Positions 17,555 through 25,493 of a stretch of 60,630 nucleotides of DNA are shown here, piece by piece (the first letter of the stretch is position 1; every line of letters starts with the position of its first letter). The DNA lies in NCBI GenBank assembly GCA_012516075.1, contig JAAYXE010000039.1, positions 1 to 60,630 on the forward strand, written 5' to 3'. A program made the translations under genes and the position numbers. The notes beneath the pieces are model-generated. The model was not told the origin of the DNA, did not search any database, and was given only the letters and a program-made list of their open reading frames with translations. Source of the DNA: Chloroflexota bacterium. GTDB taxonomy: Bacteria > Chloroflexota > Anaerolineae > Anaerolineales > UBA4823.

Positions 17555-19018
17555 ATGACCATTCAACAAGCGGGAATTATCCTCGTTGGATTGGGACCGG
17601 GAGACCCCGAACTGATGACCCGGCAGGCATGGCAGGTGCTTGCCTCGGCAGATGAGGTCTACCTGCGCACCCGCCAGCATCCGGCAGTCAGCGTCCTGCC
17701 ATCAGGTGTGCAGGTTCATTCGTTTGATGAACTGTTTGATGATGAGCACGATGTTGGGGCGGCCGCCGGGCGGATCGTTGAACAGGTCCTGTCACTGGGC
17801 AGGCGGCCGCAGGGAGTCATCTATGCTGTTCCAGGGCATCCGCTGGTGTCCGAACAGACCAGCGCTGCCATCGCCCGGAGGGCTCAACGTGAAGGCCTCC
17901 CCCTGCAGGTCATCGCGGGTATCAGCATAATTGACGCCGCCCTGGCAGCCCTGGGAGTCGACCTCCTGCCGCATACCGCGGTAGTTGACGCCCTGGAGCT
18001 GGCAGGTGCTCACGTTCCGCCCTTTTCTCCCGCTGCCCCTGCAGTAATTGCCCGGCTTTCATCCGCAGCGCTGGCCGCTGCCGTACGGCAGACGCTCTCT
18101 GCTGTGTATCCTGCAGAGCAGCGTGTTCTGCTCGTGCATGCCCCCGGACAGCCCGAAGAAAAAGTAGAAGAACGGGCGCTGCGGGAGATTGATCAAAGCG
18201 AGGCTACCGGGCCGCTCACAGTGCTGTACGTGCCGGCGCTGGGTGCTGCTTCGTCGTTTGAAGGTTTTCAAGAGATCATCGCTCACCTGCGCGCGCCGGA
18301 CGGCTGCCCCTGGGATCGCGAGCAAACCCACCATTCCCTGCGCCAGAACCTGCTGGAAGAAACCTACGAATTACTGGCCGCGCTGGACGACATGGATCCC
18401 CTGGCCATGCGTGAGGAATTTGGAGACCTGCTGCTGCAGATCGTGCTGCACGCCCAGATCGCTGCCGAGGCAGGCGAGTTCAATATTAACGATGTGCTGC
18501 ACGGTATTCACACCAAGATTGTGCGCCGTCACCCGCACGTCTTTGGTGACGTTCGGGTAGAGGGCACTCAGGGGGTGCTGGAAAACTGGGAACGGTTGAA
18601 GGAGAAAGAGCGTCAGGCAGCTGGAAAACCGGAGAAAGGTCTGCTGGACGGGGTATCCGTAGCCCTGCCTGCCCTGGTCCAGGCGGAGCAGTACCAGCAG
18701 CGCGCCGCCCGGGTGGGCTTTGACTGGCCGGAGATCCAGGGGGTCTGGGATAAGGTCAGTGAAGAACTGGAGGAAGTCCGCCAGGCCGCGACTCCTCAGG
18801 AGCAGGAGGCGGAGATCGGCGACCTGTTATTCGCCATCGTTAACCTGGCCCGCTGGCTGAAAGTCGATTCTGAAAGTGCGCTGCGGGCGGCAAATCAGCG
18901 CTTCAAGCGGCGGTTCTCTCAAATTGAGCAGAACGCGCGCCTGCAGGGTAGATCAACGGCCGATTTAACGCTGGATGAGATGGAAGCCCTGTGGCAAAAA
19001 GCGAAAGCAGACGATTAA
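17555..19018 (+). CDS. Tetrapyrrole methylase-MazG fusion (YabN type)
   Basis: This 487-residue protein fuses two domains. The first 225 or so residues are an SAM-dependent tetrapyrrole-methylase fold (VGLGPGDPELMT start, YAVPGHPLVSEQT). The rest is a MazG nucleoside triphosphate pyrophosphohydrolase in two repeats, with metal motifs EETYE...EEFGDLLLQ and EELEEV...EIGDLLFAI. MazG cleaves non-canonical or excess NTPs to NMP plus PPi. B. subtilis YabN has the same build; the role of its methylase part is unclear. It stands alone between rpsI and a strong terminator. Confidence 0.92.
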   Translation: MTIQQAGIILVGLGPGDPELMTRQAWQVLASADEVYLRTRQHPAVSVLPSGVQVHSFDELFDDEHDVGAAAGRIVEQVLSLGRRPQGVIYAVPGHPLVSEQTSAAIARRAQREGLPLQVIAGISIIDAALAALGVDLLPHTAVVDALELAGAHVPPFSPAAPAVIARLSSAALAAAVRQTLSAVYPAEQRVLLVHAPGQPEEKVEERALREIDQSEATGPLTVLYVPALGAASSFEGFQEIIAHLRAPDGCPWDREQTHHSLRQNLLEETYELLAALDDMDPLAMREEFGDLLLQIVLHAQIAAEAGEFNINDVLHGIHTKIVRRHPHVFGDVRVEGTQGVLENWERLKEKERQAAGKPEKGLLDGVSVALPALVQAEQYQQRAARVGFDWPEIQGVWDKVSEELEEVRQAATPQEQEAEIGDLLFAIVNLARWLKVDSESALRAANQRFKRRFSQIEQNARLQGRSTADLTLDEMEALWQKAKADD

Positions 19019-19020
19019 AT

Positions 19021-19058
19021 AAAAGTCGCAGCAGCCCCAATTGGCTGCTGCGACTTTT
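19021..19058. terminator. Bidirectional hairpin terminator
   Basis: AAAAGTCGCAGCAGCC (19021-19036) and GGCTGCTGCGACTTTT (19043-19058) form a perfect 16-bp stem with a 6-base loop. A-tract and T-tract sit on opposite sides, so it can stop transcription from both the mazG fusion (+) and the AIM24 gene (-). Confidence 0.9.
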
Positions 19059-19070
19059 ATTTCCCTCAGA

Positions 19071-19835
19071 TCAGCGCCCGCTGAGCAATCCCCCGATAAA
19101 ATCGCCGCCGATTCCGGCCGCTCCGGTGCGCTCCCCTGTCTGGCGAGCACCGGCTGCTGCTGTGATGCGGTCTGCCAGGCGAGAGAAGGGCAGGCTTTGC
19201 AGATATACTTTTCCCGGGCCGGTCAGGCGGGCCAGGAAAATGCCCTCACCGCCGAACAGGGCGTTCTTGAAGCCGCCTACAAACTGGATATCGTAATCGA
19301 CAGTGGGGGCGAAGGCAACCAGACAGCCGGTGTCAACCCTCAGAGATTCGCCTGCCGTCAGATCTTTCTCAATGATCGTGCCGCCCGCATGCACAAAGGC
19401 CAAGCCGTCGCCCTCGAGGCGCTGCAGGATAAAACCTTCGCCGCCAAACAGGCCGGCGCCCAGGCGCCGGGTGAAGGCGATCTCAACTTCGATCCCCTGA
19501 GCCGAACAGAGGTAAGAATCTTTCTGACAGAGGAAGCGTCCACCCAGTGCGGTCAGATCCAGGGGGATGACTTTCCCCGGATAAGGGGCCGCGAAAGCCA
19601 CACGGCTGCGCACCCGGCCCGTGTTCAGAAAGGTCGTGATGAAGAAGCTTTCACCGGTAATCATGCGCTTCAGACCTTTGATAACGCCGCCCCCGGTGGA
19701 TGTCTGCATTTCAATGCCGTCTTCCATGTAGGTCATCGTGCCAGCTTCAGCTCGAACTCCTTCACCCGGGTCCAGTTCAATTTCTACGAGCTGTAAATCG
19801 TCACCGTAAATCGTATAGTCTATGATGTCTGACAT
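19071..19835 (-). CDS. AIM24 / TIGR00266 family protein
   Basis: The 254-residue product matches the AIM24 family. It has the YTIYGDDLQLVEIELDPGEG start, EAGTMTYMEDGIEM, and a glycine-rich hydrophobic end (LFGGEGIFLARLTGPGKVYL followed by QSLPFSRLADRI). Bacterial members are soluble beta-structured proteins of uncertain function; yeast Aim24 affects mitochondrial membrane organisation. GAAGGAGA precedes the ATG. It ends at the shared terminator with the mazG fusion and lies about 100 bases after the next upstream gene. Confidence 0.85.
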   Translation of the reverse strand: MSDIIDYTIYGDDLQLVEIELDPGEGVRAEAGTMTYMEDGIEMQTSTGGGVIKGLKRMITGESFFITTFLNTGRVRSRVAFAAPYPGKVIPLDLTALGGRFLCQKDSYLCSAQGIEVEIAFTRRLGAGLFGGEGFILQRLEGDGLAFVHAGGTIIEKDLTAGESLRVDTGCLVAFAPTVDYDIQFVGGFKNALFGGEGIFLARLTGPGKVYLQSLPFSRLADRITAAAGARQTGERTGAAGIGGDFIGGLLSGR

Positions 19836-19936
19836 CTAGAAAATCTCCTTCCCTTGTGGTGCTGGTTGATGCGTTCCGCTTTGATCTTTCAGGGTTCAGA
19901 TATATATACGAGGCGCGCAGAAAAAGGTTTTTGATC

Positions 19937-20356
19937 TCAGCCTTCATTCTGGCCGCGGACCAGAAAATAGGCATACGCGGCTGTAAGCAGTGAGAAGATC
20001 GCGATCGTTACCCATCCGGCCGCGCTCTGCCAGATCGAGAACTGCTGGGTGACGGCCACGAATGTGCACATGGCGTTCCCTAGAAGGAGGGCAAACGTAA
20101 TACCCCGGCGCGCCTCTTCCGAAATAGCACTCAGCAGGGTCGGGCTGCGTAAAGACCAGATGACCAGACCGGCGCCGAACAGGGCGGCGCCGAAGATGCG
20201 TGCAAATGAAGCGACCATCCAGTACAGGATGGTGTTGTCCGACTCGATCTCTGGAACATTGAAGAATGCGAGCATGAGCGGGCCGTAAAGGGCAAAAGCA
20301 ATCCCAAATGCCAGAGCCAGGATCGCGTTGACTGTAAGCAGGCTGGATAGTTTCAT
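19937..20356 (-). CDS. Small four-helix membrane protein, unknown function
   Basis: The 139-residue product has about four hydrophobic segments: ILALAFGIAFALYGPLMLAF, MVASFARIFGAALFGAGLVI, GITFALLLGNAMCTFVAV and WVTIAIFSLLTAAYAYFLV. No motif I recognise is present. It overlaps the upstream 2H-like gene by four bases, so it is probably co-translated with it. It may be the last gene of the methyltransferase operon. Confidence 0.8.
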   Translation of the reverse strand: MKLSSLLTVNAILALAFGIAFALYGPLMLAFFNVPEIESDNTILYWMVASFARIFGAALFGAGLVIWSLRSPTLLSAISEEARRGITFALLLGNAMCTFVAVTQQFSIWQSAAGWVTIAIFSLLTAAYAYFLVRGQNEG

Positions 20357-20928
20357 GATGCAGTTTGTGATTCCTCCCGGTCGACGATTTCCCCGTTCAG
20401 GGGATACTGCAGGCTCAGTTCACTGGCATTGCCGGGCTCCTGGCTGAGGACGGAGAGATTGTCGATGGTCATCTCCCAGGCCAACGGACGGAAACCCAGT
20501 TTTCCAATGATGGCGGATAGGTTTTCCTGTGTAACGTCTTCGAAAGCAAGCGGAATGTGCGGCAGCCAGGCCTGAGGGTGATAGAGCGGGCTGGGGTCGG
20601 TGGCAATTTCCGTCAGGCGATTCCACAGCTCCTCCTGGAGCTTGATTAATGGGATCGTTTTCACAATTCCGATCGCGATTACCGGCCGTGGTCCCGTGAG
20701 GAGGTAAATCCCTGCGGTTCTGACCTTTAACGGAGAGGTGCGGCGGGCAATTTCTTCCAGGATGGGGTCCAGCTGCTGGAAATCGTACTCCTGAACGATC
20801 TGCCATGAAAATTGGGCATAGGGAGTGATCTGAACGCCCTGAAGGCCGAATTCGGTGTAAAGCTCATCCCAGAGCGCTTTCACCTGGCTGGAATAATCTG
20901 GCGGTAACAGCGATACAATCCCTTGCAT
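20353..20928 (-). CDS. 2'-5' RNA ligase / 2H phosphoesterase-like protein with altered motifs
   Basis: The 191-residue product looks like the 2H phosphoesterase superfamily (ligT/2'-5' RNA ligase type): VSLLPPDYSSQVKALWDEL start, and LPHIPLAF where the second HxT/S motif should be. The first motif position reads Gln39-Phe-Ser rather than His-x-Ser/Thr, and the second reads His-Ile-Pro. Both catalytic motifs are therefore changed, and phosphodiesterase or ligase activity is doubtful. It lies 27 bases after the methyltransferase gene and overlaps the next gene by four bases. Confidence 0.7.
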   Translation of the reverse strand: MQGIVSLLPPDYSSQVKALWDELYTEFGLQGVQITPYAQFSWQIVQEYDFQQLDPILEEIARRTSPLKVRTAGIYLLTGPRPVIAIGIVKTIPLIKLQEELWNRLTEIATDPSPLYHPQAWLPHIPLAFEDVTQENLSAIIGKLGFRPLAWEMTIDNLSVLSQEPGNASELSLQYPLNGEIVDREESQTAS

Positions 20929-20955
20929 GCCGGTTAATTCGTGTGAGAACGGAGA

Positions 20956-21867
20956 TTATTCTTGAGCCGACCAGCGCGTAAAGATGGCCGTGGATAGATA
21001 ACGCCCTGCGCTGCGTTCGTGGATGGCCAGTTCACCGGTTTCCAGTTCTCCTCCCAGGCCGGAGACCATCTCCTGCAGCGCATAATAAATGCTTAGAGCC
21101 GATGCCCGGATGGCATATGCGGTGAGGACGATGAACAGAGGCTGCCGGCTGAGTAAGCTGCGGCACACCTCCAGCAAATTGGGCAGAGACTCGAAGAATT
21201 CCCACACCTGTCCTTCCGGTCCACGGCCGAATTTCGGCGGATCGAGAATCAGCCCATCATAGTGGGACCCGCGCCGCACTTCCCGGCGCACAAATTTGTA
21301 CACATCATCGACCAGCCAGCGAACAGGACGGTCCTGCAGCCCGGAAAGAAGCTGGTTCTGGCGGCCAATTCCAATCGCTTTTTTCGACGCATCCACATGG
21401 GTCACATGAGCGCCGGCCTCCGCCGCAGCAAGCGTTGCCAGACCGGTATAGCCGAACAGGTTGAGCACCTTCACCGGACGGTTCGCCTGGCGGATGCGCT
21501 CGCCGATCCAGTCCCAGTGGACCGCCTGTTCGGGAAAGACGCCCATATGTCGGGATGCAGCGGCGTGGGCCTGAAACTTCAACCCTTTATACTGCATCAC
21601 CCAGGTTGTTTCAATCTGCTTCCGGAATTGCCAGCGCCCGCCGCTCTCCTCACTGGTTGGGTTGAAGACGGCATGCGCTGTCTGCCAGCGCTCTTCAGGC
21701 AGCGCCGGGCGCCATACCGCCTGTGCTTCGGGGCGTACGAAGGTATACGGGCCGTAGCGCTCCAGCTTTTTGCCTGCACCCGAGTCCAGCAGTTCGTAGT
21801 CTTTCCAGCCGGAGGCAGAAAGCAGCAGTAATGTGGGCTGCGTTTGGATTTTTGGGGGTCGATTCAC
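20956..21867 (-). CDS. Class I SAM-dependent RNA methyltransferase, RlmI-like
   Basis: The 303-residue protein has the SAM-binding LNLFGYTGLATLAAAEAGA, then VDASKKAIGIGRQN and the catalytic-region LDPPKFGRG, matching the RlmI/RlmK family of 23S rRNA methyltransferases. The N-terminal PUA domain of E. coli RlmI is not seen; a different N-terminal region (YELLDSGAGKKLERYGPYTF) is present. The start is GTG at 21867, overlapping the stop of a 34-codon frame (GTGA). It heads or nearly heads a three- to four-gene operon. Confidence 0.85.
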   Translation of the reverse strand: MNRPPKIQTQPTLLLLSASGWKDYELLDSGAGKKLERYGPYTFVRPEAQAVWRPALPEERWQTAHAVFNPTSEESGGRWQFRKQIETTWVMQYKGLKFQAHAAASRHMGVFPEQAVHWDWIGERIRQANRPVKVLNLFGYTGLATLAAAEAGAHVTHVDASKKAIGIGRQNQLLSGLQDRPVRWLVDDVYKFVRREVRRGSHYDGLILDPPKFGRGPEGQVWEFFESLPNLLEVCRSLLSRQPLFIVLTAYAIRASALSIYYALQEMVSGLGGELETGELAIHERSAGRYLSTAIFTRWSAQE

Positions 21868-21968
21868 AATTCGAACAGCTCCGTTCCGTGTGCATCCTGC
21901 TCCACGCGCTTCGTTTGGCTAACCTGATCCTCAATTCCGGCGCGGAGCAGTTCACGGATCGAACTCAT
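21864..21968 (-). CDS. Possible 34-residue protein coupled to the methyltransferase
   Basis: Reading leftward from an ATG at 21966-21968, the frame gives MSSIRELLRAGIEDQVSQTK and ends ELFEL at a TGA that shares bases with the methyltransferase GTG. The charged, helix-like composition and the GTGA overlap suggest a real leader or small protein. The frame stays open 23 codons further upstream to a TGA, without a better start. I recognise no homologue, so it may be a translated leader. Confidence 0.4.
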   Translation of the reverse strand: MSSIRELLRAGIEDQVSQTKRVEQDAHGTELFEL

Positions 21969-22124
21969 GCCGGTGACCCTGCACTTTTCCAGCGCAGGCG
22001 GAGGTGGCGGACAACCGCGCTTATCAGTCCATCCTCAACCGGCCTATTTTAATCGATTTATGTGCATTCTGTACTCTATACTGCAAAAAGCGGTGGCCCG
22101 GCTTTCCAGCCTGCGGATATCCGC

Positions 22125-23522
22125 CTAGAACGCTGTCTCCTGCTGCTGCACCGGCTCAAAGCGAGCGGTGAAGTGGCGCAGCAGATCGGGTGCATAGGTG
22201 AACCGGTAGCCGCACACCCGGTCCCGGCGGGCGTAGATTCGGGTGAAGGCTTCGACAACATAGTCCAGATGGCTCTGGGTGTAGACCCGCCGGGGTATCG
22301 CCAGGCGCACCAGCTCCAGCCGCGGGTGCATGATCTCGCCGCTGTCCGGGTCAGGATAGGCGAACATCACCGAACCGATTTCCACCGTGCGCACTCCCGC
22401 CTCCAGATACAGCTCCACAGCAAGCGCCTGGCCGGGGAACTGGTCACGGGGGATATGCGGAAAGAGCGAGCCTGCATCGACGTAAACTGCGTGTCCACCG
22501 GGCGGCTGGATGATCGGAATGCCCGCTTCCGACAGGCAGCCTGCCAGGTAAGCGGTCTGGCCCAGGCGGTAGGCGAGATAATCCTCGTCCAGCCCCTCAT
22601 GCAGACCAACCGCCATCGCGTCCAGGTCTCTGCCCGACAGACCACCGTAGGTGGGGAAGCCTTCTCGCAGGATAAGTTCATTGCAGGCCTGCCGGTACAG
22701 TGCCTCGTCGTTCATGGCAAGGAAACCACCGATGTTGACCAGGGCGTCTTTCTTGGCGCTCATCGTGGCGCCATCAGCCAGCGAAAAGATCTCGCGGGCT
22801 ATCTCGCGCACACTGCGGTGACTCTGGCCAGGTTCTCGCAGCTTGATAAAATAGGCATTCTCTGCGAACCGGCAGGCATCGATGAAAAACGGAATGCCCG
22901 CTTCATGGTAGGTTGCTGCCACCTGGCGCAGATTTTCCAGTGAAACCGGCTGGCCGCCGCCGGCATTGTTGGTAATCGTGATCATCCCGAGAGGGATATT
23001 TTCACGGCCCACTTCCTGGATGAAGCTGCGCAGCTTCTGGATATCCATATTCCCTTTAAAGGGGTGATCGCTGGAAGGATCAAATGCTTCGTCGACGACA
23101 AGGTTAACGGGACGGCCGAGGCGGGCACGGATATTGGCATCGGTGGTGTCGAAGTGCATGTTCGAGGGAACATACTGCCCCGGTTTAACCAGCAGGGCGG
23201 CGAGCAGGTTTTCTGCGGCCCGGCCCTGGTGTGTAGGTACGAAATACCTGAACCCTGTCACTTCGTCCATGGCCTGTGCCAGGCGCTGGTACGATCTTGC
23301 CCCTGCGTAAGATTCATCACCCTGCATCAGAGCTGCCCACTGCTCCTGGCTCATTGAACCTGTGCCAGAATCGGTCAGCAGATCGATGAACACAGCCTGC
23401 GCGGGAAGGGCAAAGAGGTTGTAACCGGCCTGCTGGAGGGCCTTCTCACGCTGCGGCCTGTCGAGCAGCTGGATCGGCTCTACCATCTTGATCCGAAACG
23501 GTTCTGGGGGATACTTCGCCAT
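22125..23522 (-). CDS. tnaA: Tryptophanase (beta-eliminating lyase family)
   Basis: Tryptophanase is a PLP enzyme that splits tryptophan into indole, pyruvate and ammonia. The 465-residue product has YPPEPFRIKMVEPIQLL, FIDLLTDSGTGSMS, PTHQGRAAENLL and SAKKDALVNIGG (PLP lysine at 257/258). The sister enzyme tyrosine phenol-lyase has a Glu-Arg-Gly stretch where this protein reads TVEIGSVMF, and FPHIPRDQFPGQAL is also tryptophanase-like. GGAGG lies 7 bases before the ATG at 23522; a longer frame upstream lacks such a site. No tnaB transporter is adjacent. Confidence 0.88.
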   Translation of the reverse strand: MAKYPPEPFRIKMVEPIQLLDRPQREKALQQAGYNLFALPAQAVFIDLLTDSGTGSMSQEQWAALMQGDESYAGARSYQRLAQAMDEVTGFRYFVPTHQGRAAENLLAALLVKPGQYVPSNMHFDTTDANIRARLGRPVNLVVDEAFDPSSDHPFKGNMDIQKLRSFIQEVGRENIPLGMITITNNAGGGQPVSLENLRQVAATYHEAGIPFFIDACRFAENAYFIKLREPGQSHRSVREIAREIFSLADGATMSAKKDALVNIGGFLAMNDEALYRQACNELILREGFPTYGGLSGRDLDAMAVGLHEGLDEDYLAYRLGQTAYLAGCLSEAGIPIIQPPGGHAVYVDAGSLFPHIPRDQFPGQALAVELYLEAGVRTVEIGSVMFAYPDPDSGEIMHPRLELVRLAIPRRVYTQSHLDYVVEAFTRIYARRDRVCGYRFTYAPDLLRHFTARFEPVQQQETAF

Positions 23523-23611
23523 GCCAATGCCTCCGGACCTGTCCTGTATTTGGTTGGTGCTGAAAAAGCAGATGTCTCGGGTAAATTTTGTATCCGCTTC
23601 GAGACCTTTAC

Positions 23612-23620
23612 AGTGTAGCA
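23612..23620 (-). promoter_or_regulatory. Extended -10 promoter of tnaA
   Basis: On the minus strand this reads TGCTACACT: TGN plus a TACACT hexamer (23612-23617). The RNA would start near 23605, giving an 80-base leader before tnaA. The -35 region is only a T-run. No TnaC-like leader peptide with a Trp codon was found in the short leader. Confidence 0.45.
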
Positions 23621-23770
23621 CGCTTTGCGAGCAAAAAAAAGGGCGTGTGCGCAGGACTCGGTACCGGCAGAGCCTGCAAAAATGAAAATAGGGGCATCAA
23701 GGTCGAGCAAAATACTCTCTGCTAAATCGAGGTTTTCCCCATGGTCAGGTGGAATTCACGGGTGAGTGGG

Positions 23771-23776
23771 TATAAT
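23771..23776 (+). promoter_or_regulatory. TATAAT seven bases before a start codon
   Basis: A perfect -10 hexamer TATAAT ends at 23776 and an ATG begins at 23783, where transcription would start. No Shine-Dalgarno site fits between them, so the RNA may be leaderless. No good -35 is visible. Confidence 0.5.
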
Positions 23777-23782
23777 AACGGC

Positions 23783-23959
23783 ATGGTTTCTCTCCGCATA
23801 CGGCGGGTCGTGGGCATTATTATCCTGTTGATTTCCCTGGCACTGCTGCTGTGGGGGGTCTGGCCGCTGGGCGATGCAGCCCGCAGCGTTCCGGTGCTGC
23901 CCACCCATATGCAGCTTCCCGAGCCGGCCGGCTGGTGGGTGGAATCTCTTACGCTTTGA
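23783..23959 (+). CDS. Small single-pass membrane protein, unknown function
   Basis: The 58-residue product has a basic start (MVSLRIRR), one strong hydrophobic helix (VVGIIILLISLALLLWGVWP) and a proline-rich outer tail ending PAGWWVESLTL. The orientation would be N-in. An in-frame ATG upstream (23741) lies before the -10 box and cannot be used if that promoter is right. It lies 14 bases before a lipoprotein gene on the same strand and probably shares its RNA. Confidence 0.6.
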   Translation: MVSLRIRRVVGIIILLISLALLLWGVWPLGDAARSVPVLPTHMQLPEPAGWWVESLTL

Positions 23960-23973
23960 TTCCGGCGTCTTGC

Positions 23974-24750
23974 ATGACTTTTCACCGTGTCATTCTGCTC
24001 TTTTTGCGCGCGGTTATCGCCACTCTGCTGCTCATTACGGCAGCTGCCTGCACCGCGGCGCCCGACTTCACCGGCGAGCCTGCCCCGGAGACTGCTGGCG
24101 AGGCGCCGGATGGTGAAGGTTCACAACAGGTTGAGCCCACTACAGGGGTGAATCCGGAAGAGCCCGGTACACCAGGCCCTTCGCAGCCGGCTGTCCCCGA
24201 GACGCGCCGCCTTACCCTGGAATGGCCTCCCACCATTCGGGTAGGGGATTCGGACGTCGTACAGCTGACACTGGAGGTGGACGACCTGGGAAATATTACC
24301 CCAACCGCTGTGTTTGAAGGCCATGAGCTGCACGGGGAGAACGTTCAGATACCCAATGTATATGAGACCCATAATGTGGTCGCTCAGGCTCGCCTCGATA
24401 TGGCCGGTGTTGAAGTGGAGCCTGGAGAAGAGATCAGTGTTCCCCTGCGGCCGGGTACATCCGCTTCCTTCATCTGGAGTGTGCGACCGGTGGATGTGGG
24501 CAGGTACCGGGGAACGGTGTGGCTGCATTTGAACTTTGTCCCTCTCGAGCCGGGCGGGCAGGAGAGCCGCATCCCTGTAACTGCACAATTAATCGATATC
24601 CAAGCCATCAACTTCCTGGGCCTGGGTGGTACGCCGGCTCGCGTCCTGGGTGGGATCGGAGCACTTGCCGGTTCCATGATCAGCCTGGACAGCCTGCTGC
24701 CCTGGGTGCTGGGCCGGATCCGCCGGCGCAGGAAGCCATCAAAGAAGTAG
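23974..24750 (+). CDS. Lipoprotein-like exported protein with C-terminal membrane helix
   Basis: The 258-residue product starts with a signal sequence (FHRVILLFLRAVIATLLLIT) ending AAACTAAP, a plausible lipobox with Cys27. An acidic Pro/Thr/Gly linker follows, then a beta-rich domain (RLTLEWPPTIRVGDSDVVQL onward, with a PGTSASFIWSVRPVDVG region) and a C-terminal hydrophobic stretch with a basic tail (GRIRRRRKPSKK). I recognise no catalytic motif. It is preceded by the small membrane protein and followed 10 bases later by the MBL-fold gene, so the three may form one unit. Confidence 0.75.
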   Translation: MTFHRVILLFLRAVIATLLLITAAACTAAPDFTGEPAPETAGEAPDGEGSQQVEPTTGVNPEEPGTPGPSQPAVPETRRLTLEWPPTIRVGDSDVVQLTLEVDDLGNITPTAVFEGHELHGENVQIPNVYETHNVVAQARLDMAGVEVEPGEEISVPLRPGTSASFIWSVRPVDVGRYRGTVWLHLNFVPLEPGGQESRIPVTAQLIDIQAINFLGLGGTPARVLGGIGALAGSMISLDSLLPWVLGRIRRRRKPSKK

Positions 24751-24760
24751 AAAGAGGCCT

Positions 24761-25393
24761 ATGTTAGAAATCGTTCACTTCATACTCGGACCTGTGAAAA
24801 CAAACTGCTATTTAATTGCCGACCCGGAAACCGGCGAGGCGGTGGTCATTGACCCGGGTTGGGACGGAAAGTCCGTGGTCCTGGAAGCGAAGCGCCGCGG
24901 CTGGCGTATTGGCAGCATCTGGTTGACCCATGCGCATTTCGATCATCTGGGGGGAGCAGCTGATGTCGCAGACCAGACCGACCCGCCGCCTCCGGTGGCT
25001 CTGCATCCCGATGATTATCCCCTGTGGCGAGCCCAGGGAGGCGCACCGCAGTTCGGGGTCCGCATCGACCCCGGGCCGGAACCGACGATTGATTTGCAGC
25101 CCGGCCAGATTCTGCGGGTGGGAGAAAATGTGCTGGAGGTGCGCCACGCCCCCGGGCATACGCGCGGGCACGTGGTTTTCTACTGCGCCTCAGCAGGGGT
25201 ATGTTTCTGTGGTGATGTGATCTTTGAAGGTGGTATTGGCCGCACCGACCTTCCCGGTGGAGATTACCAGGCGCTGATCAACAGCATTCGCACCCAGATC
25301 CTGACACTGCCGCCCGAGACACGGCTGCTCCCCGGGCACGGGCCTGAGACCACCGTGGAGGTGGAGGCGAGGACAAACCCCTTTCTGACCTGA
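24761..25393 (+). CDS. MBL-fold metal hydrolase (glyoxalase II-like)
   Basis: The 210-residue protein is a metallo-beta-lactamase-fold hydrolase. The metal motif THAHFDH is present, with a further His in APGHTRGHVVFY, Asp in FCGDVIFEGGIGRTD and His in LPGHGPET. This layout is the short hydroxyacylglutathione hydrolase-like family; the substrate is probably a thioester, but the glutathione-binding C-terminal helices of true glyoxalase II are missing. AAAGAGG precedes the ATG. It ends at a bidirectional terminator. Confidence 0.88.
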   Translation: MLEIVHFILGPVKTNCYLIADPETGEAVVIDPGWDGKSVVLEAKRRGWRIGSIWLTHAHFDHLGGAADVADQTDPPPPVALHPDDYPLWRAQGGAPQFGVRIDPGPEPTIDLQPGQILRVGENVLEVRHAPGHTRGHVVFYCASAGVCFCGDVIFEGGIGRTDLPGGDYQALINSIRTQILTLPPETRLLPGHGPETTVEVEARTNPFLT

Positions 25394-25433
25394 AAGAGAA
25401 ATTTCAGGTGTGCTTCGTTCAATGATCGTAAAT

Positions 25434-25474
25434 AAAACAGGACGCATCCCTGAACCCGGGATGCGTCCTGTTTT
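25434..25474. terminator. Bidirectional hairpin terminator
   Basis: AAAACAGGACGCATCCC (25434-25450) pairs perfectly with GGGATGCGTCCTGTTTT (25458-25474) across a 7-base loop. It lies between the convergent MBL-fold (+) and UbiA (-) genes and has an A-tract and T-tract on its two sides. Confidence 0.92.
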
Positions 25475-25493
25475 ATTCCTCTGGCAGGAGCGA

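Noticed and set aside
22125..23522. Tyrosine phenol-lyase instead of tryptophanase
   Set aside because: The Glu-Arg-Gly stretch of tyrosine phenol-lyases is replaced by VEIGS, and other segments match tryptophanase better; the call stays tryptophanase.
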